Shown: positions 1 through 6,078 of the stretch, piece by piece
How positions within the stretch are numbered: position 1 is the stretch's first letter
Layout of the letters: the number at the start of each line of letters is the position of its first letter
Assembly (NCBI GenBank): GCA_038239195.1
Contig: JBBSEZ010000130.1
Coordinates: 1 to 22,056 of the forward strand
Source: JBBSEZ01 sp038239195
Lineage (GTDB): Bacteria > Planctomycetota > Planctomycetia > Gemmatales > Gemmataceae
Direction of reading: 5' to 3'
Length of the DNA stretch: 22,056 bases
Notes under the pieces: model-generated
The model's input: the letters and a program-made list of their open reading frames with translations, nothing else
Databases searched by the model: none
What the model was told of the DNA's origin: nothing
Translations under genes and position numbers: made by a program

Positions 1-375
1 GTGGGCGCCGGAGAGGATCATCTTGAGGGCGACGACGCGGTTGAGCGCCAGGTGGCGGGCCTTGTAGACGACGCCCATCCCGCCCCGGCCCAGTTCGTCG
101 AGGATCTCGTGGCCGGGCACGTCGGGCCACGGGGACGGCGGCGCCGCGCTGTCCTTGCTCACGGTGTCGGGCCAGGGCCCCGGCTTTGTGTTCAGGGAGG
201 GCGCGTTCGTGTCCAGGAAGCGATACACGGCCTGCAAGGCAGCGATGCGGCGCGCCACTTCCTCCCGCAGCTCGGGGCAGTCGCGGCACAGCTCCTCCGC
301 GGTCGGGGGCTGACCGTTCGCCTGCCCCTCCTCCCAGTGCAGCATCAGGGCTTCGACCCGGGCGTCGGCCCCCAT
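1..375 (-). CDS. Ser/Thr protein kinase, N-terminal part (cut by window edge)
   Basis: This is the first 125 residues of a Hanks-type Ser/Thr kinase, which passes phosphate from ATP to Ser/Thr of target proteins. An N-terminal segment of about 85 residues with the pattern seen in planctomycete kinases (acidic, DCPEL near residues 32-36) precedes the kinase domain. The glycine loop GRGGMGVVYKA lies at residues 96-106 and the ATP-binding lysine is Lys118 in VALKMI. The rest of the domain, including the catalytic HRD and DFG motifs, lies beyond the window. The ATG at 375 has GAGAGGGG about 8 bases upstream. The gene starts 26 bases after the stop of the ECF sigma factor on the same strand, so the two probably form one transcript. 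Such sigma-kinase pairs are common in Planctomycetes; targets and C-terminal sensor domain cannot be seen here. Confidence 0.9.
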   Translation of the reverse strand, partial: MGADARVEALMLHWEEGQANGQPPTAEELCRDCPELREEVARRIAALQAVYRFLDTNAPSLNTKPGPWPDTVSKDSAAPPSPWPDVPGHEILDELGRGGMGVVYKARHLALNRVVALKMILSGAH

Positions 376-401
376 GAGTATGGCCCCTCTCGGAAATGCA
401 A

Positions 402-1019
402 TCACAGGTCCGGCAACTCGCCCATCCGCTCGTGCAGGGCCAGGCAGGCCCCCTGCCAGCGGCGCTGAATCGTCTTGGTGCTCAGGCCGAGTAGCCCGGC
501 GGCCTCGGCGTGGGTCAGCCCCTGGTAGTAGATCAGGTCGAAGGCCTCCCGCTGCTCCTCCGGCAATTCCCCGACCTTCTCGTGCATCTCGCCCCAGATG
601 GCAAGGGCGCTCGGCTCGTGGCCCTCGTCGGCAGAATCGAAGGCCGCCCGCCCCCGCTCGCCCGCGCCTGCTTGCGGCGGGTTGCTCTGGTGGTTGGCGG
701 CGGCGCCGAGCGCGCCGTAGTGGTGGCGGGCCAGGTCGGTCAGCTCGCGCCGCACCTGCAGCGCCGCCAGGGAGTAGAACTCGCGCAGGCTGCCGGGGGT
801 GACCGCCTCCAGGGCCCGCCACAGGCGCATCGCGGCGTTCTGGAAGACGTCGCCGGTCTGCTCCCAGCGCCGGACGCGGTCGTCGGCCTTGAGCATCTTG
901 CGGGCCAGCCGCGTCAGCCGCTCGCTGGCGGCCCCGATCAACTCCCTTCGCGCACCCGCGTCACCGGCCCGGAGACGGTCGAGGCAGCGCTGGAGCCGGA
1001 CGGTCGTGTTCTCGTTCAT
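402..1019 (-). CDS. ECF-type RNA polymerase sigma factor (planctomycete type)
   Basis: A 205-aa sigma factor that would direct RNA polymerase to a small set of promoters. Region 2 is seen around residues 35-70 (DVFQNAAMRLWRAL at 57-70), and region 4 with its helix-turn-helix at 152-195 (LPEEQREAFDLIYYQGLTHA, then GLSTKTIQRRW). The linker between them, residues 105-140, is low in complexity and rich in Ala, Gly and Ser. The frame stays open upstream to 1460, but the ATG at 1019 is chosen because the protein then begins like its family (MNENTTVRLQ), AAGG lies 8 bases upstream, and a longer start would run antisense through the divergent His-rich gene. It is followed by the kinase gene in the same direction, suggesting that the kinase controls or is controlled by this sigma factor. 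No anti-sigma factor is visible. Confidence 0.9.
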   Translation of the reverse strand: MNENTTVRLQRCLDRLRAGDAGARRELIGAASERLTRLARKMLKADDRVRRWEQTGDVFQNAAMRLWRALEAVTPGSLREFYSLAALQVRRELTDLARHHYGALGAAANHQSNPPQAGAGERGRAAFDSADEGHEPSALAIWGEMHEKVGELPEEQREAFDLIYYQGLTHAEAAGLLGLSTKTIQRRWQGACLALHERMGELPDL

Positions 1020-1199
1020 CGGGGCGCCTTGAAGGGTTGGGCGAGTGACATCGTAGCTGGCGGAAAGGTGGACTTCCACAATTTTTCGGCGCGACGTGTC
1101 CAGTGGGCGGTCGCCCTTCCGCTTTCTCAGGGTGAAGGGCCGAGGGCAAGGTGCTCCGGCCTGACGAACGCGGAGACTCGACCACAAGAGGAGCCGATC
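1020..1199. promoter_or_regulatory. Divergent intergenic region between ECF sigma factor and His-rich gene
   Basis: This 180-base region must hold the promoters of two divergent genes. A GTGGA-CT-TCCAC near-palindrome lies at 1068-1079. A short inverted repeat, GCCCTTC at 1113-1119 with GAAGGGC at 1134-1140, lies in the leader of the His-rich gene. On the minus strand TACGAT (about 1051-1056) could be a -10 box for the sigma gene but has no good -35 partner. No convincing sigma70 promoter was found for either side, so one or both may use an alternative sigma factor, possibly the neighbouring one (inference). Confidence 0.4.
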
Positions 1200-1718
1200 A
1201 TGGCACAGTCGAACTCGAGCAAGGTGCTGGCGGTGTTGGCGATCGTTCTCGGCGGGGCCCTGGCCGTCGCCCCGGAGGCCCACGCCCAGAAGAAGGGCGG
1301 GGGCCCCGCCAGGCCGCCCGTCAGCCATCCCCACCACACGCCCCACCACAGGCCCCACCACACGCCCCACCACAGGCCCCACCACGGGCACCACCACGCC
1401 AGGCCCGTCGTGGTCGGCGCGCCGGTCGAGGCGCCTTGGCAGAACGTGCGCTATCTGCACCTGAGCAACCAGACCGGCGAGGCCCTGACGGTGTACGTCC
1501 GGGGCGGCGATGGCGTCACGCGGAACTGGTCGTTCGCGCCGGACGAGACGGCTTACCTGGCGATCGACAACGTGCGGCTGGCGGCCAGCGAGGTGTTCAT
1601 CTGGGCGGAGGGCGGAGGGAAGCGCTGGGACAGCCGCCGCGACGAAGCGCTGGTGCTGGTGAGCGCGCCCTACCGATCCGCGGCCGTCGGCACCTTTACC
1701 TACACCCTTAATCCTTGA
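1200..1718 (+). CDS. Secreted His-rich repeat protein of unknown function
   Basis: A 172-aa exported protein. A Sec signal peptide covers residues 1-29 (hydrophobic VLAVLAIVLGGALAVA, likely cleavage after AHA). A His/Pro stretch follows at residues 43-66, built from PHHT and PHHR units, then a domain of about 100 residues (residues 73-172) with alternating beta-type pattern (VRYLHLSNQTGEALTVYVRG). The His tract could bind Ni, Zn or Cu ions; this is inference from composition only. The start ATG at 1200 has a strong AGAGGAG site; the frame is open further upstream but those residues are antisense to the sigma factor. It is divergent from the ECF sigma gene and could be part of its regulon. A 12-bp hairpin lies 76 bases after the stop. 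I do not recognise a named family for the C-terminal domain. Confidence 0.8.
   Translation: MAQSNSSKVLAVLAIVLGGALAVAPEAHAQKKGGGPARPPVSHPHHTPHHRPHHTPHHRPHHGHHHARPVVVGAPVEAPWQNVRYLHLSNQTGEALTVYVRGGDGVTRNWSFAPDETAYLAIDNVRLAASEVFIWAEGGGKRWDSRRDEALVLVSAPYRSAAVGTFTYTLNP
1329..1388 (+). repeat. Tandem 12-bp repeat inside the His-rich gene (5 units)
   Basis: Five in-frame 12-base units run head to tail: CCCCACCACACG and CCCCACCACAGG alternate twice, followed by a variant ending GGG. They can also be read as two perfect 24-base units at 1329-1352 and 1353-1376. They encode Pro-His-His-Thr and Pro-His-His-Arg. The near identity at codon level suggests recent expansion by slippage, so copy number may vary between strains. 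Confidence 0.9.
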
Positions 1719-1794
1719 GCGGGGTCGTGGGGAGGGGCGAAGATCGCCCTGCCCAACATCTTGCGGCCCTCCCTTCTCATCGTTGCTCCCGGGA

Positions 1795-1826
1795 ACGCGG
1801 CAAGGCCCCCGGGAGCCTTGCCGCGT
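1795..1826 (+). terminator. 12-bp perfect hairpin, likely terminator of the His-rich gene
   Basis: ACGCGGCAAGGC at 1795-1806 is perfectly complementary to 1815-1826, with an 8-base loop (CCCCGGGA). It lies 76 bases after the His-rich stop and 63 bases before the next start. No uninterrupted T tract follows directly; loose T runs occur at 1848-1860. Function as a terminator is inferred from stem strength and place. Confidence 0.55.
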
Positions 1827-1877
1827 CCGACGTCAATTCGCGACAGATTTTGCTTTTCTTGCCGACAGCGGGCCCGC

Positions 1878-1883
1878 TATCCT
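1878..1883 (+). promoter_or_regulatory. Candidate -10 box for a leaderless exoribonuclease mRNA
   Basis: TATCCT ends six bases before the ATG at 1890, so transcription would begin at or next to the start codon. A T-rich stretch at 1848-1860 could supply the -35 contact but has no clear TTGACA. The start lacks a convincing ribosome-binding site, which fits a leaderless message. Confidence 0.3.
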
Positions 1884-1889
1884 GGCGAT

Positions 1890-2906
1890 ATGGCAACCGT
1901 CAAACCAACCCTGGCGCGTCTGAGCGAGCTGACCTCCGGCCAGAAGGCGGATTTCTTCGCCCTCCTTGCCGACAAGGTGCGCGACGTCACCGGCGCGGGC
2001 AAGCCCTATTACCGCTGCCGCTTTCGCGACGCCCGGCGCACCGTCACGTTCATGGTCTGGGGCGACGACGCGCAGTGGTTCCCCGCCTGCGAGGCCGACT
2101 GGCACGTCGGGCAGTTTTACAAGCTTCGCGCGACCTACCGCGAACACGAGAAGTACGGCCCGCAGTTCGAGAAGGTCCACAACATCCGCCCCGCCACCGA
2201 CGACGACCTCGCCGACGGCTTCGACGAGGCGCAGTTCGTCGAGCGCTCGCGCCAGGACGCCCCCGCCATGCTGGCCGAGTTGCGCACCCTGGCCGTCAAG
2301 CACGTCAACGACGAGCCCCTGCGCAAGCTCTGCCTGGCGCTCCTGGAGCGCCACGCCGAGCCCCTCTGCCGGCTGCCGGCCCAGCGCGACCGGGCCTACC
2401 CGTTCGCCGGCGGGCTGCTCGAACACACGCTCAACGTGACGCGCCTCGCCATCGACCTCGCCGAGCGCTACGCCGGCTACTATACGGAGCTGAAGCCTCC
2501 GCTGAACCGCGACCTCGTGGCGGCCGCGGCCGTCCTGCACGACCTCGGCCGGGTGCGAGAGCTGGGCGAGGAGGCGACGGCCCCGTCGCTGACCGTGCCC
2601 GGGCGCCTGCTGGGCCACGTCTTGCTCGGCCGTGACCTGGTGCGCGACGCCGCTCGCGAACAGGGGGACGTAGGCCCGGAACTGCTGCAACTGCTGGAAC
2701 ACGTCCTGTTGACCTGTCAATCGTCCTCCGAGCACGGGGCGCGCCAGGCGCTGGTGCCGGAGGCCCTCCTGGTTCATCACGCCGACGAGCTCGACCTGAA
2801 GATGGAGCTGTTCGCGCGCTGCCTGAGCCGCGACCAGGCCGCCGGGCCGTTCACCGACCGCGACCCGGCGCTGGGGCGGCAGCTCCTCAAGGGCCGCTCG
2901 GTCTAG
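1890..2906 (+). CDS. YhaM-like 3'-5' exoribonuclease (OB-fold plus HD domain)
   Basis: A 338-aa cytoplasmic protein with the two-part plan of YhaM-type exoribonucleases, which degrade RNA (and often DNA) from the 3' end using metal ions. Residues 10-105 look like an OB-fold nucleic-acid-binding domain (YYRCRFRDARRTVTFMVWGD). The HD phosphohydrolase domain follows, with GGLLEHT at 174-180 (His179), HD at 217-218, GH at 242-243, His271 in LEHVLL, His282, and HHADELD at 296-302 (Asp299). These match the metal ligands expected for the HD family. Length agrees with the family, usually about 310-330 residues. The ATG at 1890 is chosen over start codons up to 1761 because the family begins close to the OB-fold and a -10-like box sits just ahead. 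It appears monocistronic. The exact substrate is not shown by sequence. Confidence 0.85.
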   Translation: MATVKPTLARLSELTSGQKADFFALLADKVRDVTGAGKPYYRCRFRDARRTVTFMVWGDDAQWFPACEADWHVGQFYKLRATYREHEKYGPQFEKVHNIRPATDDDLADGFDEAQFVERSRQDAPAMLAELRTLAVKHVNDEPLRKLCLALLERHAEPLCRLPAQRDRAYPFAGGLLEHTLNVTRLAIDLAERYAGYYTELKPPLNRDLVAAAAVLHDLGRVRELGEEATAPSLTVPGRLLGHVLLGRDLVRDAAREQGDVGPELLQLLEHVLLTCQSSSEHGARQALVPEALLVHHADELDLKMELFARCLSRDQAAGPFTDRDPALGRQLLKGRSV

Positions 2907-2907
2907 G

Positions 2908-2937
2908 TTGACGCGGGGCGGAAAAGACGGGTAACCT
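2908..2937 (+). promoter_or_regulatory. Sigma70-type promoter of the HEPN module
   Basis: TTGACG at 2908-2913 and TAACCT at 2932-2937 are 18 bases apart. The -35 matches the consensus at 5 of 6 positions and the -10 keeps the key first T, A and last T. It starts just after the stop codon of the exoribonuclease gene, so the HEPN pair is probably transcribed on its own. Expected start of the RNA is near 2944. Confidence 0.5.
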
Positions 2938-2973
2938 GACAGCGGGAACGCAACCCCGGTGGAGGGCGGAGTC

Positions 2974-3306
2974 ATGGCCGAGACGATGGTATCGGTGCAG
3001 ATCGACGCGGCCGCGGCGGCACGGGTGGATGAGTTCGGAATGCGAAAGGAGCTCGAACAGATGCTCGCGTACGCGCACCAGATGCGCGGATTGCGCGGCA
3101 TCGAGGTGACGCTGGAGGATGATCCGGCGACTGTGGGCCACGGCCCCGAGGTGGTTATCTGGGTGTGCCGGGACGTGCCGCCAGAGGGGCCAAGGGCAGA
3201 CCGGGTCGATCAGGAGCTTACCGAGTGGCGCATTCAAACCTTCCCGCCCAACGTGTGCTTTCACATCGGGATGGTGCCGGTCTACGGAGGCCCGAATGAA
3301 CGGTAG
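2974..3306 (+). CDS. 110-aa protein of unknown function, partner of the HEPN protein
   Basis: Not recognised as a named family. The protein is soluble, with no signal peptide or membrane segment. Residues 1-40 look helical (MVSVQIDAAAAARVDEF, then KELEQMLAYAH), 41-66 form a likely beta strand pair (GIEVTLEDD, EVVIWVCRD), and the C-terminus has a conserved-looking stretch WRIQTFPPNVCFHIGMVPVY at 85-104. It lacks the GSX-Asp-X-Asp motif of the minimal nucleotidyltransferases that usually accompany HEPN toxins. The ATG at 2974 has GGAGGGCGGAG directly upstream and is preferred to a GTG at 2959. Its last 11 bases overlap the start of the HEPN gene, which implies translational coupling and a joint role. 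It may be an antitoxin or regulatory partner; that is inference. Confidence 0.7.
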   Translation: MAETMVSVQIDAAAAARVDEFGMRKELEQMLAYAHQMRGLRGIEVTLEDDPATVGHGPEVVIWVCRDVPPEGPRADRVDQELTEWRIQTFPPNVCFHIGMVPVYGGPNER

Positions 3307-3715
3307 GGCGTTCCTCGCGACTGCTAACCTTCTCCTCAATGTCCCGTGCGAGGAGAACTGGCGCACCGTGGTGGGGCGCGCTTACTATGCCTTGTTGCAC
3401 GAAGGGCAAGTGGCGCTGGAGCGCTGGGGCTTTCCCTTACCGCCTGCGGAGGGCCTCCACAACTTCGTTCGTTGCCGTTTTGCTTTTCCGGTCAATCCAG
3501 ACATGAGAAAGGTAAGCGAGGCCCTCAACAAGTTGAGCCCGGTGAGGAACGAGGCGGACTACCGCCTCCGCAACTCTTCTCGATTCGGCACGGACGCCGA
3601 AGCCGTCAGGGCCATTGATCGGGCGGAAGAGGCCATCGACCTCCTCGATGAGATGGGCGCCGACCCCGCCCGCCGCGCCGCTGCCATCGCCGCAATTCGC
3701 GCTGCCTTCCCGTGA
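3296..3715 (+). CDS. HEPN-domain protein, UPF0332-like
   Basis: A 139-aa all-helical protein resembling HEPN proteins of the UPF0332 type. The marks are GRAYYALLHEGQVAL at residues 27-41, as in the family motif R-AYYA-x-H-x-A, a loop with LHNFVRCRF at 54-62, VRNEADYRL at 83-91 as in the family motif R-x-x-ADY, and a final helix with EEAIDLLDEM at 111-120. The RNase motif R-x4-6-H of catalytic HEPN toxins is not present: the Arg84 segment lacks the His, so the protein may not cut RNA. The ATG at 3296 overlaps the upstream gene by 11 bases; longer starts in this frame run through that gene and are rejected. HEPN proteins commonly act in toxin-antitoxin, phage defence or RNA metabolism systems; which applies here is unknown. 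Confidence 0.7.
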   Translation: MNGRAFLATANLLLNVPCEENWRTVVGRAYYALLHEGQVALERWGFPLPPAEGLHNFVRCRFAFPVNPDMRKVSEALNKLSPVRNEADYRLRNSSRFGTDAEAVRAIDRAEEAIDLLDEMGADPARRAAAIAAIRAAFP

Positions 3716-3747
3716 CCACCGCCCCGCGCCACGCATTCGGATCGCGG

Positions 3748-3777
3748 TTGACACCGCCTCGACGCCCCGGCTATAAC
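3748..3777 (+). promoter_or_regulatory. Strong sigma70-type promoter upstream of lpxK
   Basis: A perfect TTGACA at 3748-3753 and TATAAC at 3772-3777 are separated by 18 bases. The sequence CCCCGGCTATAAC followed by TCGTTT is shared with the promoter of the SDR gene at 12724-12751. The RNA would begin near 3784 and leave a leader of about 70 bases before the lpxK start at 3852. It probably drives the lipopolysaccharide operon. Confidence 0.65.
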
Positions 3778-3851
3778 TCGTTTCGCTCAGCGCTGCGGAT
3801 GATGGATCGTCCGGCGCTTCGCCCTCCTTCGCTGACCAGGGATGGCCCTCC

Positions 3852-4943
3852 TTGCTCGCCACCAGCGCCTCGCCTCAACCCGACGCCCTCAACGCTCGCC
3901 AGCGCTTCCTCGCTCTGGTGCGCGGCCAGCGGCGCGGCCCCTGGGTGGCCCTCCAACGTTTCCTCTTGCGCATGGCGAGCTGGCCCTACGGCCTGGCCGT
4001 GCGGGCGCGCAACGTCTGTTACACGCGCGGCTGGTGGCGCAGCGAGCGCGTGCCCGTGCCCGTGGTGAGCGTCGGCAACCTCACCGTCGGCGGGACCGGC
4101 AAGACGCCCTGCGTCGAATACGTCGCCGACTTCTACCGCGACCGCGAACGCTGCGTCGCCATCCTCAGCCGCGGCTACGGCAGCACCGCCGGGGCCAATG
4201 ACGAGGCCCTCGTGCTGGAGGAGAACCTGCCCGACGTGCCGCACCTGCAAGGGCCCGACCGCGTCGCCCTTGCCCGCGCCGCCGTCGAGGAGCTGGAGAG
4301 CGAGGTGCTCGTTCTCGACGATGGCTTCCAGCACCGCCGCCTGGCCCGCGACCTCGACCTCGTCCTCATCGATGCCACCGACCCCTGGGGCCTTGGCTAT
4401 CTGCTGCCGCGCGGGCTTTTGCGCGAGCCGGTCTCCGGCCTGCGCCGCGCCCATGCGGTCCTGCTGACGCGCATCGACCAGGTTTCTCCCGAGGCGTTGT
4501 CCGCGCTCAAGGGCCGCATCGCCCGGCTCGTGCCCGGGTTGCCGGTGATCGAGTCGGTGCATCGTCCGGAGTGGCTCGTCAACAGCGAGGGCGAGGTCGG
4601 CTCGCTCGAACTGCTCGGGGAGCGGCCCGTGGTGGCGTTTTGCGGGCTGGGCAACCCCGAGGCCTTTCGGCGCACGCTGCTCAGTTTGGGAGCGCGAATC
4701 GTCGAGTTTCGCGCCTACGCCGACCACCACGCCTACGCGCGCGCCGACGTCGAGGCGCTGGGCGCCTGGGCGGCGCGGCAATCCGAAGAAGCGATCGTGG
4801 TGACAACCCAGAAAGACCTGGTGAAAGTGCGCCTCGACCGGCTGGGCGGTCGGCCCCTGTGGGCGGTGCGCATCCGGCTGGCGCCGCTCGCGGGGCAGGA
4901 CGCCCTCGATCGGCTGCTCGAGGGGGCCCTGAGCACGACGTGA
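3852..4943 (+). CDS. lpxK: Tetraacyldisaccharide 4'-kinase LpxK
   Basis: LpxK adds phosphate from ATP to the 4' position of the lipid A disaccharide on the cytoplasmic face of the inner membrane. The 363-aa protein has a membrane-associated N-terminal helix (residues 34-50), the P-loop GNLTVGGTGKTP at 75-86, SRGYG at 106-110, and the family motif DDGFQHRRL at 156-164. The C-terminal domain carries FCGLGNPEAFRRTL and the TTQKDLVK motif near the end, both typical of the family. A TTG at 3852 is taken as start because the reading up to the family-conserved RGQRRGP (24-30) then remains in the protein, and AGGGATGG lies about 7-10 bases upstream; GTG at 3918 is the alternative. The ATG at 3842 is in another frame. 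It leads the core operon, 26 bases before the next gene. Confidence 0.92.
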   Translation: MLATSASPQPDALNARQRFLALVRGQRRGPWVALQRFLLRMASWPYGLAVRARNVCYTRGWWRSERVPVPVVSVGNLTVGGTGKTPCVEYVADFYRDRERCVAILSRGYGSTAGANDEALVLEENLPDVPHLQGPDRVALARAAVEELESEVLVLDDGFQHRRLARDLDLVLIDATDPWGLGYLLPRGLLREPVSGLRRAHAVLLTRIDQVSPEALSALKGRIARLVPGLPVIESVHRPEWLVNSEGEVGSLELLGERPVVAFCGLGNPEAFRRTLLSLGARIVEFRAYADHHAYARADVEALGAWAARQSEEAIVVTTQKDLVKVRLDRLGGRPLWAVRIRLAPLAGQDALDRLLEGALSTT

Positions 4944-4969
4944 GGGGCCCGTCCGTCAAGGAGGACAAC

Positions 4970-5962
4970 GTGACCACGCCAACTCCCCCGGTCTTCGAGA
5001 GGCCGTTCGACCTGCACGGCTTGCAGACCTACGACCTCGAATCGCGCCCTTCCAAGGTCTTTCACGAAGACCTCGGCCGGCCGCTCCCCCCCGGCGCCAC
5101 CGTCGAGGAGTGGGTCGATTCGCTGCCGCGCCAGCTCGCCGGCAACCACCTGCGCCGCGTGCGACATCATCTCTTGCGGGCCCACGCCGAGGGCCGAACC
5201 GTCGTCGCCGCCCTCGGCGGTCACGTCATCAAGACCGGCTGCGCGCCCTACCTCATCGACTGGATCGAGAAGGGGCTGCTCAAGGCAATCGCCATGAACG
5301 GCTCGGCGGCCATCCACGACTTCGAGCTGGCCCTGGCCGGGAAGACCAGCGAGGACGTGAGCGCCACGCTGCACGAGGGCAAGTTCGGCATGGCGCTGGA
5401 GACGGCCGATGCCTTCGCCGTTGCCGCCCGCGCCGGGGCCGAGCAGGAGAGGGGGCTGGGCGCGGCGCTGGGGCGCTACATGGATGGGCTGCGCTGCCCG
5501 CACGCCGAGAGCAGCCTGGTGCTGGCGGCCTACCGCGCCGGCATCCCCTGCACCATCCACGTCGCCCTGGGCACCGACGTCGTTCACGTGCATCCGCACG
5601 TTTCGGGAGCGGCGCTGGGCGAAGCGTCGCTGATCGACTTCCGCCACCTGTGCCGGGTCGTCTCCGGCATGCAGCAGGGGGTCTGGCTCAACCTCGGGAG
5701 CGCCGTGGTGATGCCAGAAGTGCTCCTCAAGGCGGTCAGCGTGGTCCGCAACTTCGGGCACAGCCTCGAAGGGCTGGTCACGGTCAACGTGGACAAGGAA
5801 TCGCGCTACCGCAGTACGGTCAACGTCGTCACGCGCCCGGCCGCCGCGGGCGAGGGCATCGAGCTCACCGGACACCACGAGGTGCTGATTCCGCTGTTGC
5901 ACGCGGCCCTGGCGGGGCAACTGGCGGCGAAGCCGACCGCGGAGGTGCGGCTGGCGGCGTAG
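4970..5962 (+). CDS. Conserved protein of unknown function in the lpxK-hldE cluster
   Basis: A 330-aa soluble protein without signal peptide. I do not recognise a characterised family with confidence; a distant resemblance to deoxyhypusine-synthase-like NAD-binding proteins is possible, but the catalytic lysine region of that family is not evident. Likely functional segments are GGHVIKTG at residues 83-90, AMNGSAAIHDFELAL at 108-122, GKTSEDVS at 124-131, GTDVVHVHPH at 201-210 and NLGSAVVMPE at 241-250. The conserved His, Asp and Gly pattern suggests an enzyme binding a nucleotide or sugar nucleotide. The GTG at 4970 has an excellent AAGGAGG site 5 bases away. Its place 26 bases after lpxK and ahead of hldE suggests a step in lipid A or heptose metabolism, though that is inference from context only. 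Confidence 0.75.
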   Translation: MTTPTPPVFERPFDLHGLQTYDLESRPSKVFHEDLGRPLPPGATVEEWVDSLPRQLAGNHLRRVRHHLLRAHAEGRTVVAALGGHVIKTGCAPYLIDWIEKGLLKAIAMNGSAAIHDFELALAGKTSEDVSATLHEGKFGMALETADAFAVAARAGAEQERGLGAALGRYMDGLRCPHAESSLVLAAYRAGIPCTIHVALGTDVVHVHPHVSGAALGEASLIDFRHLCRVVSGMQQGVWLNLGSAVVMPEVLLKAVSVVRNFGHSLEGLVTVNVDKESRYRSTVNVVTRPAAAGEGIELTGHHEVLIPLLHAALAGQLAAKPTAEVRLAA

Positions 5963-5966
5963 GGCT

Positions 5967-6059
5967 CGCGAAACGACAAGACCACCGGCAGGTAAAGGCA
6001 TGTTTGGAGGACGGCTCTCCTGAGCCGTCCTCCAGCAAACCAACTCCTGCCGCTCGCCC
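5967..6059. repeat. Dispersed structured repeat, copy 1 (hairpin at 6005-6034)
   Basis: A 93-base element fills most of the gap between the 330-aa gene and hldE, beginning 5 bases after a stop codon. Its core is a 13-bp perfect stem (6005-6017 with 6022-6034) with loop TCCT. CGGCAGG at 5986-5992 pairs with CCTGCCG at 6046-6052 as an outer stem. It aligns along its length with copy 2 at 13549-13647. It could act as attenuator or RNA stabiliser inside the operon. Confidence 0.8.
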
Positions 6060-6078
6060 AAGCAAGAGGGGCAACGGA

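Noticed and set aside
510..1199. Upstream extension of the His-rich protein frame
   Set aside because: It is antisense to the sigma factor; the signal peptide begins at the ATG at 1200 behind a strong AGAGGAG.
1329..1388. Tandem repeat considered as a CRISPR-like array
   Set aside because: Units are 12 bases without spacers and are in frame in a coding sequence.
1020..1460. Upstream extension of the sigma factor frame (minus strand)
   Set aside because: It runs antisense to the His-rich gene, gives Val/Gly-rich low-complexity residues, and has no ribosome-binding site; the ATG at 1019 fits the family.
1833..3101. Long minus-strand open frame opposite the exoribonuclease
   Set aside because: It mirrors the codon pattern of the plus gene, has no motifs, and is an effect of high GC.
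4571..4969. Extension of the 330-aa gene into lpxK
   Set aside because: It overlaps lpxK in another frame with Arg/Ala/Gly-rich residues; the GTG at 4970 has an ideal ribosome-binding site.
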